Source of the DNA: Brevirhabdus pacifica
GTDB lineage: Bacteria > Pseudomonadota > Alphaproteobacteria > Rhodobacterales > Rhodobacteraceae
NCBI RefSeq assembly: GCF_002797755.1
Contig: NZ_PGFI01000011.1
Span: forward strand, 62,001 to 126,000
Length of the DNA: 64,000 nt
Direction of reading: 5' to 3'
The notes beneath the pieces are model-generated. The model saw only the letters and a list, made by a program, of their open reading frames with translations. It was not told the origin of the DNA and searched no databases. This document shows positions 53,727 through 62,844 of the stretch, piece after piece (the first letter of the stretch is position 1; the number at the start of each line of letters is the position of its first letter). Position numbers and translations under genes: made by a program.

Positions 53727-55697
53727 TTGGCTTCTGACGTACCGCCCCCGGGCGCCTGTCAATCCGTACCCGCGCTGCTGACGCGCAACGCCACCGAATA
53801 CGCGGATCGCCCCGCCTATCGGGAAAAGGAATTCGGCATCTGGCAAAGCTGGACCTGGGCGCAGGCCGCCGACGACGTGCGCGACCAGGGGCTGGGCCTG
53901 ATGACCTTGGGCGTGGCCGAGGGTGACCACGTGGCGATCATCGGCCGCAACCGCCCACAGCTTTATATGGCCATCGTCGCGATCCAGAGCACGGGCGCCG
54001 TGCCCGTTCCCCTCTACAACGACGCCAACGCCGAAGAGCTGGCCTATGTGCTGGAGCATTGCGGCGCGCGCTTCGTCATCGCCGGCGACCAGGAGCAGGT
54101 CGACAAGGTGGCCGAGATCCGGGATCGCCTGCCCGAGCTGGAGCGCGTGATCTACCTGGATGCGCGCGGCCTTCGCAAATACGACCACGGTGCCCTGCAC
54201 GCGCTGTCCGACCTGATGGAAAAAGGCCGCGCCGCCGAGGCGCTGCACGGACCCGAGCTGGACCGCCGCACCGCCGCGCTGGATTACGACCGCAAATGCG
54301 TGATGCTTTACACCTCGGGCACCACCGGCAAGCCCAAGGGCGTTGTGCTGTCGAACCGCAACATCATCGAGACCTCGCGCGCCTCGTCCGAGTTCGATCA
54401 CTTGGACTGCCGCGAGGATGTGCTGGCCTACCTGCCGATGGCTTGGGTGGGCGATTTCATCTTCTCGATCGGTCAGGCCTACTGGACCGGCTTCTGCGTC
54501 AACTGCCCCGAGTCGGCCGAGACCATGATGACCGACCTGCGCGAGATCGGGCCGACCTATTATTTTGCCCCGCCCCGCGTCTTCGAAAGCCAGCTGACCA
54601 ACGTCATGATCCGGATGGAGGATGCCAGCCCCGCAAAGCGGCACCTCTTTGAAAAGGCGATGGCCCACGCCCGCAAGGTCGGCCCCGACATTCTTGACGG
54701 CAAGCCCGTCAGCGCGGCGGACCGGATGGCGTATCGGATGTATGACCTGCTGATCTACGGGCCGCTGAAGAACACGCTGGGCCTTAGCCGCGTGCGGGTC
54801 GGATATACGGCCGGCGAGGCGATCGGCCCCGAGATCTTCGATTTCTACCGCTCGCTGGGGATCAACCTCAAACAGCTCTACGGCCAGACCGAGGCCAGCG
54901 TCTTCATCACCCAGCAGCCCGATGCCGAGGTCCGTTCCGACACCGTCGGCGTGCCCTCACCGGGGGTCGAGCTGAAGATCGGCGAAAGCGGTGAGGTCTA
55001 TTATCGCTCGCCGGGCACCTTCGTCGAATACTACAAGAACGCCGAAAGCACCGCCTCGACCAAGGATCCCGAAGGCTGGGTCGCCACCGGGGACGCCGGT
55101 TTCGTCGAGGAGGGCACCGGCCATCTGCGCATCATCGACCGGGCCAAGGACGTGGGCAAGATGGCCAGCGGCGCGCTGTTCGCGCCGAAATACGTCGAGA
55201 ACAAGCTAAAGTTCTATCCCAACATCCTCGAGGCCGTGGTCTTCGGCTCGGGGCGCGATCATTGCTGCGCCTTCGTCAACATCGACTTGACCGCCGTCGC
55301 CAACTGGGCAGAGCGTAACAACGTGGCCTATGGCTCTTACCAGGAGCTTAGCCAGCACCCCGAGGTTCTGCGGACCGTCGGCGCCCATGTCGCCGAGGTC
55401 AACGAAAGCATCGCGTGCGACGAGATGCTCTCGGGCTGCCAGATTCACCGCTTTCTGGTGCTGCACAAGGAACTGGACGCCGACGACGGAGAGCTGACGC
55501 GCACCCGCAAGGTCCGCCGCCGCATCATCGAGGAAAAGTTCGCCGACCTGATCGCGGGCCTCTACGACGGCGCCGAGCAGATCACGACCGAGACCGAGGT
55601 GACCTATGAGGACGGCCGCAAGGGCGCGATCCGCGCCACGCTTAACCTGCAGGACGCGGTGACCTTCCCGTCGGGCGGCCGGATGGCCGCGGAATGA
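53727..55697 (+). CDS. AMP-dependent acyl-CoA synthetase (long-chain type)
   Basis: 656 residues from a TTG start, preceded by GGAGGAGAA; no ATG gives a good ribosome site near the start of homology. Adenylation motifs: P-loop MLYTSGTTGKPKGVVLSN, LKQLYGQTEASVF, GEVYYRSPGTFVEYYKN and TGDAGFVEEGTGHLRIIDRAKDVGKMASG. Activates a carboxylic acid to its CoA thioester. It leads the liv-type transporter operon, so it likely activates the acid that the transporter imports. Confidence 0.92.
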   Translation: MASDVPPPGACQSVPALLTRNATEYADRPAYREKEFGIWQSWTWAQAADDVRDQGLGLMTLGVAEGDHVAIIGRNRPQLYMAIVAIQSTGAVPVPLYNDANAEELAYVLEHCGARFVIAGDQEQVDKVAEIRDRLPELERVIYLDARGLRKYDHGALHALSDLMEKGRAAEALHGPELDRRTAALDYDRKCVMLYTSGTTGKPKGVVLSNRNIIETSRASSEFDHLDCREDVLAYLPMAWVGDFIFSIGQAYWTGFCVNCPESAETMMTDLREIGPTYYFAPPRVFESQLTNVMIRMEDASPAKRHLFEKAMAHARKVGPDILDGKPVSAADRMAYRMYDLLIYGPLKNTLGLSRVRVGYTAGEAIGPEIFDFYRSLGINLKQLYGQTEASVFITQQPDAEVRSDTVGVPSPGVELKIGESGEVYYRSPGTFVEYYKNAESTASTKDPEGWVATGDAGFVEEGTGHLRIIDRAKDVGKMASGALFAPKYVENKLKFYPNILEAVVFGSGRDHCCAFVNIDLTAVANWAERNNVAYGSYQELSQHPEVLRTVGAHVAEVNESIACDEMLSGCQIHRFLVLHKELDADDGELTRTRKVRRRIIEEKFADLIAGLYDGAEQITTETEVTYEDGRKGAIRATLNLQDAVTFPSGGRMAAE

Positions 55698-55749
55698 GCC
55701 GGGCCCGCACCCGCACCGCTTGGCCCACCGGGCAGGAGGGAGACCGCCG

Positions 55750-56571
55750 ATGCTAGACGACACCAGCGACGGCTACATCACCACCGACGGCCGCCGTATC
55801 GGCGGCGTGCTGATGGAGATGCGCAACATCACCCTGCGCTTCGGGGGCGTGGTAGCGATCAAGGACATCTCTTTCGACATCCGCGAAGGCGAGATCCGCG
55901 CCATCATCGGGCCGAACGGTGCGGGCAAATCCTCGATGCTGAACGTGATCTCGGGCTTCTATCATCCGCAGGAGGGCGAGGTCCTGTTCGAGGGCAAGCC
56001 CCGTCCGCCGATGAAGCCCTATCAGGTGGCCCGTCAGGGGATCGCCCGGACCTTCCAGAACATCGCCCTTTTCAACGGGATGAGCGTTCTGGACAACGTG
56101 ATGACCGGACGGCTGACCAAGATGAACGCCGGGCTGCTGGCCCAGGGGCTGTGGTATGGCAAGGCCGAGCGCGAAGAGACCGAGAACCGCATCAAGGCCG
56201 AGCGCGTGATCGACTTTCTCGAGATCCAGCACATCCGCAAGACACCCGTGGGCCGTCTGCCCTATGGCCTGAAGAAGCGCGTCGAACTGGCCCGCGCCCT
56301 AGTGGCCGAGCCGCGCCTGCTGCTGCTGGACGAGCCGATGGCCGGCATGAACGTCGAGGAGAAGGAGGACATGAGCCGCTTCATCCTGGACGTGAACGAC
56401 GAGTTCGGCACCACCATCGCCCTGATCGAACATGACATGGGCGTGGTCATGGACCTCAGCGACCGGGTGGTCGTGATGGATTACGGCAAGAAGATCGGCG
56501 ACGGCCCCCCCGACGAGGTGCGCGCCAATCAGGATGTCATCGACGCCTATCTGGGGGTGGCCCATGACTAG
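55750..56571 (+). CDS. livG: Branched-chain-type ABC transporter ATP-binding protein LivG
   Basis: 273 residues. Walker A GPNGAGKSS, a Q-loop region (RTFQNIALFNG), signature LPYGLKKRVELARAL (a variant of LSGGQ, usual in LivG), Walker B LLLLDEPMAGM and the switch His in IALIEHDMGVV. The C-terminal DVIDAYLG is typical of LivG. Cytoplasmic subunit of a HAAT-family importer. Confidence 0.9.
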   Translation: MLDDTSDGYITTDGRRIGGVLMEMRNITLRFGGVVAIKDISFDIREGEIRAIIGPNGAGKSSMLNVISGFYHPQEGEVLFEGKPRPPMKPYQVARQGIARTFQNIALFNGMSVLDNVMTGRLTKMNAGLLAQGLWYGKAEREETENRIKAERVIDFLEIQHIRKTPVGRLPYGLKKRVELARALVAEPRLLLLDEPMAGMNVEEKEDMSRFILDVNDEFGTTIALIEHDMGVVMDLSDRVVVMDYGKKIGDGPPDEVRANQDVIDAYLGVAHD

Positions 56572-56642
56572 GCCCGCCCTGCCGACCTGCACCCGCACCG
56601 GCACCCGCAAGCCCGCACCGCGCATCGTCACAGGGGGGCATC

Positions 56643-57629
56643 ATGCCTGAACAGCTTCTTTTCGCGATGGAGGTCACGCTGAATGGCCTGATGGCCGGGG
56701 TGATGTATTCGCTGGTCGCGCTGGGCTTCGTGCTGATCTTCAAGGCCTCGGGCATCTTCAACTACGCCCAGGGGGTGATGGCGCTGTTCGCGGCGCTGAC
56801 GCTGGTGGGGATCATGGACGGGCAGGTGCCCTTCAGTCACCTGATCAACGCCATCTTCGGCACCGAGGTGCATAATTTCGGCTGGCACGTCCCGGCCTTC
56901 CTGGCGATCCTTCTGACGATGGTGGTGATGGTGGGCTTTGCCTGGGCGGTAAACCGCTTCGTGCTGCGCCATCTGGTCAATCAGGAACCGATCATCCTGT
57001 TCATGGCGACCATCGGCCTGGCCTATTTCCTTGAGGGCTTCGGCGACCTGATGTGGGGCTCGGACATCAAGAAGCTGGACGTGGGCCTGCCACAGGGCAT
57101 CAACACGGCCATCGACGACGTGACCTTCAACCTGCTGGGCTATGGCTTCTTCATCGACAATCTGGACATCGTGGCGACCGTGATCGCCATCATCCTTGTG
57201 ACGCTGCTGGTGCTTTTCTCGCAATACACCAAGCAGGGCCGCGCCCTGCGGGCTGTGGCCGATGACCATCAGGCGGCGCTGTCGGTCGGCATCTCGCTGA
57301 ACATGATCTGGGTGCTGGTCTGGTCGATCGCGGGCTTCGTCGCGCTGGTCGCGGGCATCATGTGGGGCGCCAAGTCGGGGGTTCAGTTCAGCCTGTCGCT
57401 GATCGCGCTGAAGGCGCTGCCGGTGCTGATGCTGGGCGGCTTCACCTCGATCCCCGGCGCCATCGTGGGCGGTCTGATTATCGGCGTGGGCGAGAAGCTC
57501 TTCGAATTCATCGTCGGCCCGATGGTGGGCGGCGCCACCGAAAACTGGTTCGCCTATGTGCTGGCGCTGCTGTTCCTGGTGTTCCGGCCCCAGGGCCTGT
57601 TCGGGGAGAAGATCATTGAGCGAGTTTAA
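56643..57629 (+). CDS. livH: Branched-chain-type ABC transporter permease LivH
   Basis: 328 residues, about eight membrane helices. Characteristic segments: NGLMAGVMYSLVALGFVLIFKASGIFNYAQGVMALFAAL, GRALRAVADDHQAALSVGIS and LPVLMLGGFTSIPGAIVGGLIIG. Ends FGEKIIERV, intact despite the gene inserted directly after it. The stop lies inside the start region of the C39-like gene. Confidence 0.93.
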   Translation: MPEQLLFAMEVTLNGLMAGVMYSLVALGFVLIFKASGIFNYAQGVMALFAALTLVGIMDGQVPFSHLINAIFGTEVHNFGWHVPAFLAILLTMVVMVGFAWAVNRFVLRHLVNQEPIILFMATIGLAYFLEGFGDLMWGSDIKKLDVGLPQGINTAIDDVTFNLLGYGFFIDNLDIVATVIAIILVTLLVLFSQYTKQGRALRAVADDHQAALSVGISLNMIWVLVWSIAGFVALVAGIMWGAKSGVQFSLSLIALKALPVLMLGGFTSIPGAIVGGLIIGVGEKLFEFIVGPMVGGATENWFAYVLALLFLVFRPQGLFGEKIIERV

Positions 57630-58095
57630 GCGCGTCTACCAGGAGTGCGAGGCCCATGGTTGTGGCGCCGCCGTGGTGGCAATGATCGCTGGCGTTTCAT
57701 TCAAGAAAGCTGAGCGGGTATGCGGGGGCCACATATCGAATTCGAAGAAGCATGTCGGTATACAAGCGATAAGCGCGGCGCTCGAAGAGATCCCGACCTC
57801 GTCATGGCGCTGTGCGCAAACTACCGTCCCCTTCAGACACAAGACCCGCGGAGCGCACTTGGCATCCTTGCAGAAGCTGGGCCAGCCCGCCGTAGTCAGG
57901 TCGCGGTCCATTGGAGGAGTCTATCACTGGCTTTTCTGGACCGGGGAAGAGCTTTGGGATCCCCTACCCAAAGGCGCCGACAAGGGGGGCAAGGGAAAAT
58001 CCACTAAAGCAGGGCCAACATTCGAAGGTGCCGGTTTCGACCTCTACAAGTACCGAGAGATAGAGAAAAAGCCCACAACTTCGGAGAATGTCTGA
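57616..58095 (+). CDS. C39-like cysteine peptidase domain protein inserted in the liv operon
   Basis: 159 residues from TTG 57616, with GGGGAGAA five bases upstream. The predicted catalytic set of C39/papain-like enzymes is visible: CEAHGCGAAVVAMIAG with Cys16 (preceded by Gln9 as oxyanion candidate), YHWLFW with His104 and LWDP with Asp115. No signal peptide or transporter domain is attached. Codon use and base composition differ from the neighbours (GC in the mid-50s by eye against mid-60s) and the C terminus is Lys rich, pointing to recent acquisition. It overlaps livH by 14 bases and its TGA overlaps the livM ATG. No link to transport is known; bacteriocin-like leader cleavage or a defence role is possible. 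Confidence 0.72.
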   Translation: MSEFKRVYQECEAHGCGAAVVAMIAGVSFKKAERVCGGHISNSKKHVGIQAISAALEEIPTSSWRCAQTTVPFRHKTRGAHLASLQKLGQPAVVRSRSIGGVYHWLFWTGEELWDPLPKGADKGGKGKSTKAGPTFEGAGFDLYKYREIEKKPTTSENV

Positions 58096-59171
58096 TGCTT
58101 TACCGCGAGGCCGGCGATTTCAAGACCTCCTACGCCGAGGACAGCCAGACCTTTCCGATCCGCTTCGATCGTTACCGGTATTACGCGGTGCTGGCGATTG
58201 CCGTGGCGGTGGTGCCTTTCGTCATCAACGACTACTGGGCCAATGCGGTTCTGGTGCCTTTTCTGATCTGGTCGATCGCGGCAATCGGGCTGAACATCCT
58301 GACTGGCTATTGCGGCCAGGTCAGCCTTGGCACCGGCGGCTTCATGGCGGTGGGGGCCTATTCGGTCTACAAGCTGATGACCGCCTTTCCCGATGTCAGC
58401 ATCTTCTTTCATGTCATCGGCGCGGGGCTGGTGACGGCGGCGGTGGGACTTTTGTTCGGCCTTCCCAGCCTGCGGATCAAGGGGTTCTATCTGGCGGTGG
58501 CGACGCTGGCGGCGCAATTCTTTCTGGTCTGGCTCTTCAACAAGGTGCCGTGGTTCTACAACTACTCGGCCTCGGGGCAGATCAACGCGCCCGAACGCAC
58601 TGTCTTCGGGATCGAGGTCACGGGCCCCAACACCGAAGCCTGGGCTGCCTATCTTTTCTGCCTGACCTTCGTGATCATCCTTGGCGTGATCGCGCGGAAC
58701 CTGACCCGGGGCACGCTGGGCCGCAAATGGATGGCGATCCGCGACATGGACATCGCCGCCGAGATCATCGGGGTGAACCCCCTGCGCGCCAAGCTGTCGG
58801 CCTTCGCCATCAGCTCGTTCTTCATCGGGGTCGCAGGCGCGCTGTTCTTCGCGGTCTATCTGGGTGCCGTCGAGGTCGGCGAGGCCTTCGGCATCAACCA
58901 GTCGTTCCTTGTGCTCTTCATGATCATCATCGGCGGCCTCGGCTCGATCTTCGGGTCGTTTGCGGGGGCGGCCTTCATGGTGCTGATGCCGGTGCTGCTG
59001 AAGAACGTGATGGTCGGGGGGCTGGGCTGGGACACGGCGCTGGCCGCGCATACGGAATTCGTCATCGTCGGGGCGCTGATCGTGGTCTTCCTGATCATGG
59101 AGCCCCACGGGCTGGCCCAGCTGTGGCGGCTGGCCAAGGAGAAATTGCGCCTGTGGCCCTTCCCCTACTGA
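58095..59171 (+). CDS. livM: Branched-chain-type ABC transporter permease LivM
   Basis: 358 residues with about ten membrane helices. LivM marks: GLNILTGYCGQVSLGTGGFMAVGAYSVYKL, LPSLRIKGFYLAVATLAAQFF, RKWMAIRDMDIAAEIIGVNPLRAKLSAFAISSFFIGVAGALF. Coupled to the preceding C39-like gene by TGATG; the N terminus (MLYREAGDFKTSY) matches other LivM proteins of this subgroup, so the insertion left the gene whole. Confidence 0.93.
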   Translation: MLYREAGDFKTSYAEDSQTFPIRFDRYRYYAVLAIAVAVVPFVINDYWANAVLVPFLIWSIAAIGLNILTGYCGQVSLGTGGFMAVGAYSVYKLMTAFPDVSIFFHVIGAGLVTAAVGLLFGLPSLRIKGFYLAVATLAAQFFLVWLFNKVPWFYNYSASGQINAPERTVFGIEVTGPNTEAWAAYLFCLTFVIILGVIARNLTRGTLGRKWMAIRDMDIAAEIIGVNPLRAKLSAFAISSFFIGVAGALFFAVYLGAVEVGEAFGINQSFLVLFMIIIGGLGSIFGSFAGAAFMVLMPVLLKNVMVGGLGWDTALAAHTEFVIVGALIVVFLIMEPHGLAQLWRLAKEKLRLWPFPY

Positions 59172-59258
59172 GGGGGGCACCGGCCGAAAGACAGAAGATC
59201 GGGAAACAGGACCCGGCACAACATCAACAGGATGATCCACCAGGGAGGAAATGATCCT

Positions 59259-60554
59259 ATGAAACTGAAACTGACAAGCATGGCCCTTGCCGGGGCGCTG
59301 GCCGGCGTCATGGCCGCGGCGCCTGCGATGGCGGAACTGGTGTTTCCGTCCCTCAGCTACCGGACCGGGCCCTATGCCGCCAACGGCATTCCCTTCGCCG
59401 ACGGCTATGCCGACTACATGACCCTGCTGAACGAGCGGGACGGCGGCATCGGCGAAGAGCCGGTGCGCCTGCTGGAATGCGAGACCGGCTACAACACCCA
59501 GAAGGGTGTCGAATGCTACGAGGCGACCAAGGGTGAAGGCGCGCTGGTTTACCAGCCGCTGTCGACCGGCATCACCTATCAGCTGATCCCCAAGGCCACC
59601 GCCGACGGCATTCCGGTGCACTCGATGGGCTACGGGCGCACCTCGGCGGCCAACGGCAAGGTCTTCGAGTGGGTGTTCAACTACCCGGCGAACTACTGGG
59701 ACGGCGCCTCGATCGCGGTCAAGCACCTGCTGGACGTCAACAGCGGTGATCTGAACGGCAAGAAGATCGCGCTGGTCTATCACAACTCGGCCTACGGCAA
59801 GGAGCCGATCCGCACCCTTGAAGAGCTGTCGAAGAAGCACGGCTTCGAGCTGAGCCTCGTGCCCGTCGACCATCCCGGTCAGGAACAGAAAAGCCAGTGG
59901 CTTCAGATCCGCCGCGAGCGTCCCGACTATGTGGTCATGTGGGGCTGGGGCGTGATGAACCAGGTCGCCGTGCAGGAGGCCGCCAACATCCGCTTCCCGA
60001 TGGAGAACTTCATCGGCGTCTGGTGGTCGGGTTCGGAAACCGACGTGCTGCCGGCGGGTGATGCCGCCAATGGCTACAAGGCGCTGGCGCTGGCCAACCC
60101 CGGTGGCGACTATGCGATCTACGAGGATCTGGACAAGTTCGTCTACTCCACCGGCAAGGCCGCCGGCGCGGGCGACCAGTGGAAGACCGTGGGCTACAAC
60201 CGTGGCCTCTACGCCGCGATGCTGGCCGCCGAAGCCGCCAAGGAAGCGCAGAAGATCCACTCGACCAAGGCCCTGACGCCGGCGCAGATGCGCGACGGCA
60301 TGGAAGCGCTGGAAATGACCGAGGACCGCATGGCGGGTCTGGGCATGGCCAACTTCGGCCCCGAGTTCAAGGTCACCTGCGAGAACCATGGCGGGTCCGG
60401 CGTGGGCAAGGTCGCCCAGTGGGATGCCAGCGCCAAGGAGTGGAAGCTGATCTCGGACTGGATCGAATCCGACAAGGACGTGATCCAGCCCCTGATCGAC
60501 GAGGACAGCGCCGCCTATGCTGCGGAAAGCAACATCACCGAGCGTTGCAACTGA
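59259..60554 (+). CDS. livK: ABC transporter substrate-binding protein (LivK-like)
   Basis: 431 residues with signal peptide MKLKLTSMALAGALAGVMAAAPAMA. Periplasmic type I binding protein of the HAAT family: YMTLLNERDGGIGEEPVRLLECETGYNTQKGVECYEATK, PVHSMGYGRTSAANGKVFEWVFNYPANYWDG, GVWWSGSETDVLPAG. This subgroup pairs with acyl-CoA synthetases and probably binds an organic or fatty acid rather than leucine; the ligand is unknown. GGGAGG precedes the ATG. Confidence 0.9.
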   Translation: MKLKLTSMALAGALAGVMAAAPAMAELVFPSLSYRTGPYAANGIPFADGYADYMTLLNERDGGIGEEPVRLLECETGYNTQKGVECYEATKGEGALVYQPLSTGITYQLIPKATADGIPVHSMGYGRTSAANGKVFEWVFNYPANYWDGASIAVKHLLDVNSGDLNGKKIALVYHNSAYGKEPIRTLEELSKKHGFELSLVPVDHPGQEQKSQWLQIRRERPDYVVMWGWGVMNQVAVQEAANIRFPMENFIGVWWSGSETDVLPAGDAANGYKALALANPGGDYAIYEDLDKFVYSTGKAAGAGDQWKTVGYNRGLYAAMLAAEAAKEAQKIHSTKALTPAQMRDGMEALEMTEDRMAGLGMANFGPEFKVTCENHGGSGVGKVAQWDASAKEWKLISDWIESDKDVIQPLIDEDSAAYAAESNITERCN

Positions 60555-60570
60555 TCCCTGCTGAACCCGT

Positions 60571-60595
60571 CCTCCGCGGTGGTTGACCGCGGGGG
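60571..60595. other. Intercistronic hairpin between livK and livF
   Basis: Ten-base stem CCTCCGCGGT/ACCGCGGGGG (one wobble) with a 5-base loop and no T tail. Such hairpins after binding-protein genes usually stabilise the upstream message, giving excess binding protein over ATPase. Confidence 0.55.
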
Positions 60596-60629
60596 ACACC
60601 CCCCGAACCCATTGGGAAAGACAGGAACG

Positions 60630-61454
60630 ATGCTGGACAGCGGAAAGACCGAAGACGCGCTTCTGGAAGTCACCAATATCGAGGTGATCTACAACCACGT
60701 CATTCTTGTGCTCAAGGGCGTCTCGCTTCACCTCGCCAAGGGCGGGATCACCGCCCTTCTGGGCGGCAACGGGGCGGGCAAGACGACGACCCTCAAGGCG
60801 ATCTCGAACCTGCTGCACTCCGAACGTGGCGAGGTCACCAAAGGCTCCATCCGCTATCGCGGCCGCCCGGTTCAGGGGCTGGACCCCGCGGCGATGGTCA
60901 AGTCCGGCGTCATCCAGGTGATGGAGGGGCGCCACTGTTTCGAACACCTCACGGTCGAGGAGAACCTGCTGACCGGCGCCTACACCCGCCACGCCGGCCG
61001 CTCCGAGATCGAGGCCGACCTTGAGAAGGTCTACGCCTATTTCCCCCGTCTGAAGGAACGCCGCAAAAGTCAGGCGGGCTATACCTCGGGCGGTGAGCAG
61101 CAGATGTGCGCCATTGGCCGCGCGCTGATGTCCAAGCCCGAAACCATCCTGCTGGACGAGCCGTCGATGGGACTGGCCCCGCAGCTGGTCGAGGAGATCT
61201 TCGGCATCGTCAAGGATCTCAACGAGCGCGAGGGCGTGTCCTTCCTGCTGGCCGAGCAGAACACCAACGTCGCCCTGCGGTTCGCCCATTACGGCTACAT
61301 TCTTGAATCGGGCCGCGTGGTCATGGACGGCCCCGCCGCCGAGCTGCGCGAGAATCCGGACGTAAAGGAATTCTACCTGGGCGTCAGCGACGAGGGACGC
61401 AAATCCTTCCGCGACGTGCGCTCCTACCGCCGGCGCAAGCGCTGGCTGAGCTGA
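60630..61454 (+). CDS. livF: Branched-chain-type ABC transporter ATP-binding protein LivF
   Basis: 274 residues. Walker A GGNGAGKTTTLKAI, Q-loop IQVMEGRHCFEHLTV, signature YTSGGEQQMCAIGRAL, Walker B ILLDEPSMGL and switch region LAEQNTNVAL. Forms the ATPase dimer with LivG. The C terminus (FRDVRSYRRRKRWLS) is basic, as in this subgroup. Confidence 0.92.
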   Translation: MLDSGKTEDALLEVTNIEVIYNHVILVLKGVSLHLAKGGITALLGGNGAGKTTTLKAISNLLHSERGEVTKGSIRYRGRPVQGLDPAAMVKSGVIQVMEGRHCFEHLTVEENLLTGAYTRHAGRSEIEADLEKVYAYFPRLKERRKSQAGYTSGGEQQMCAIGRALMSKPETILLDEPSMGLAPQLVEEIFGIVKDLNEREGVSFLLAEQNTNVALRFAHYGYILESGRVVMDGPAAELRENPDVKEFYLGVSDEGRKSFRDVRSYRRRKRWLS

Positions 61455-61584
61455 GCGCGCCATCCGCACGGCCTTCGGGCAGGGCGCGGGAAACAAGTGA
61501 CAGAAACGGAACGGGGGCCGCCATGTGGTCGGCGCCCCGACGGGTGGCCGCTGCCGCCGGTCGAAGTGTGACGAGGAACGCGTG

Positions 61585-62826
61585 ATGGACGGATCTGACC
61601 GGGAACTGGAATTTCAGGGCGCCGAGCAACGCGCCGAGCGTATCGCGCAGGCGCTGCCCCGGCAGATCGCCCGCGCCGCCGCGCTGCCGGGTTATGGCGA
61701 CCGGCTGGCCGACGTGGACGCATCGGGCATCACCGGGGTCGCGGACCTTGCCGGCTTGCCGGTGCTGCGCAAGTCCGACCTGGGCGAGGCCCAGCAGAAG
61801 GACCCGCCCTTCGGCGGACTGACCACAAAACCGGCCTCGGGGTTCGATCACATTTTCCAATCGCCGGGTCCGATTTACGAGCCGGGCTCCACCGCGCCCG
61901 ACTGGTGGCGCATGGGCCGGTTCCTGCGGGCCTGCGGCGTGGGGCCGGGCGACGTGGTGCAGAATTGTTTCGGATATCACCTGACGCCGGCGGGCATGAT
62001 CTTCGAATCGGGTGCCCGGGCGGTGGGGGCTGCGGTGCTGCCGGCGGGCACCGGCCAGACCGAGTTGCAGGTGCTTGCGGCCCGCGACGCGGGGGTCACG
62101 GCCTATGCCGGCACGCCCGATTACCTGAAAGTGATCCTGGAAGCGGCGGACCGCCTGGGCATCACGTTGGGCATCACCCGGGCGGCGGTCGGGGGCGGTG
62201 CGCTGTTTCCCTCGCTGCGCGACTGGTACGACGGGCGCGGAATCTCGTGCCTGCAATGCTATGCCACCGCCGATCTGGGCAATATTGCTTACGAATCCCC
62301 CGCCCGCGAGGGGATGATCGTCGACGAGGGGGTGCTGGTCGAAATCGTCACCCCCGGCACCGGCGACCCGGTTGCCCCCGGCCAGGTGGGCGAGGTGGTA
62401 GTCACCACCCTCAACCCCGATTATCCGCTCATCCGGTTTGCAACCGGCGATCTCAGCGCCATATTGCAGGGTGAAAGCCCCTGCGGTCGCAGCAACATGC
62501 GCATTGCGGGGTGGATGGGCCGCGCCGACCAGACGACCAAGATCAAGGGTATGTTCGTCCGGCCCGAGCAGGTCGCCGCGTTGGTGGCCCGTCTTGCGCA
62601 AGTGGGACGTGCCCGCGTCGTGGCGGACCGGAAGGACGAGAAGGACGTGATGACCGTCCGGCTTGAGACCCTGACCGCCGCCGTGCCCGACGGGCTGGAG
62701 GCGGAGGCCGCCGAGGCGGTGGCCCAGGTTCTCAAGCTGCGCGGTCGCATCGAGATCTGTTCACCCGGAAGCCTGCCCAACGATGGCAAGGTCATCGAGG
62801 ACCTGAGGGTCTATGATGGCGGATGA
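61585..62826 (+). CDS. Phenylacetate-CoA ligase (PaaK)-like protein
   Basis: 413 residues. PaaK-like AMP-forming ligase: LPVLRKSDLGEAQ, FGYHLTPAGMIFESGARAVGAAVLPAGTGQTELQ, YAGTPDYLKVILEAA, YATADLGNIAYE, IRFATGDLSAI and the C-terminal hinge GWMGRADQTTKIKGMFVRPEQVAALV. The usual SSGTTG loop is not obvious, which suggests a divergent substrate or reduced adenylation. It follows livF and probably completes the uptake/activation module. Confidence 0.87.
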   Translation: MDGSDRELEFQGAEQRAERIAQALPRQIARAAALPGYGDRLADVDASGITGVADLAGLPVLRKSDLGEAQQKDPPFGGLTTKPASGFDHIFQSPGPIYEPGSTAPDWWRMGRFLRACGVGPGDVVQNCFGYHLTPAGMIFESGARAVGAAVLPAGTGQTELQVLAARDAGVTAYAGTPDYLKVILEAADRLGITLGITRAAVGGGALFPSLRDWYDGRGISCLQCYATADLGNIAYESPAREGMIVDEGVLVEIVTPGTGDPVAPGQVGEVVVTTLNPDYPLIRFATGDLSAILQGESPCGRSNMRIAGWMGRADQTTKIKGMFVRPEQVAALVARLAQVGRARVVADRKDEKDVMTVRLETLTAAVPDGLEAEAAEAVAQVLKLRGRIEICSPGSLPNDGKVIEDLRVYDGG

Positions 62827-62844
62827 GGACGGGAGTTTGATCCT

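Noticed and set aside
57556-58095. C39-like gene starting upstream at 57556
   Set aside because: That would place 20 extra Cys/Arg-rich residues in a frame antisensical to livH coding pressure; the TTG at 57616 has a ribosome site and begins where plausible domain sequence begins.
58044-61496. A minus-strand open frame of 1150 codons opposite livM-livK-livF
   Set aside because: Shadow of three confident transporter genes; no ribosome site and no domain.
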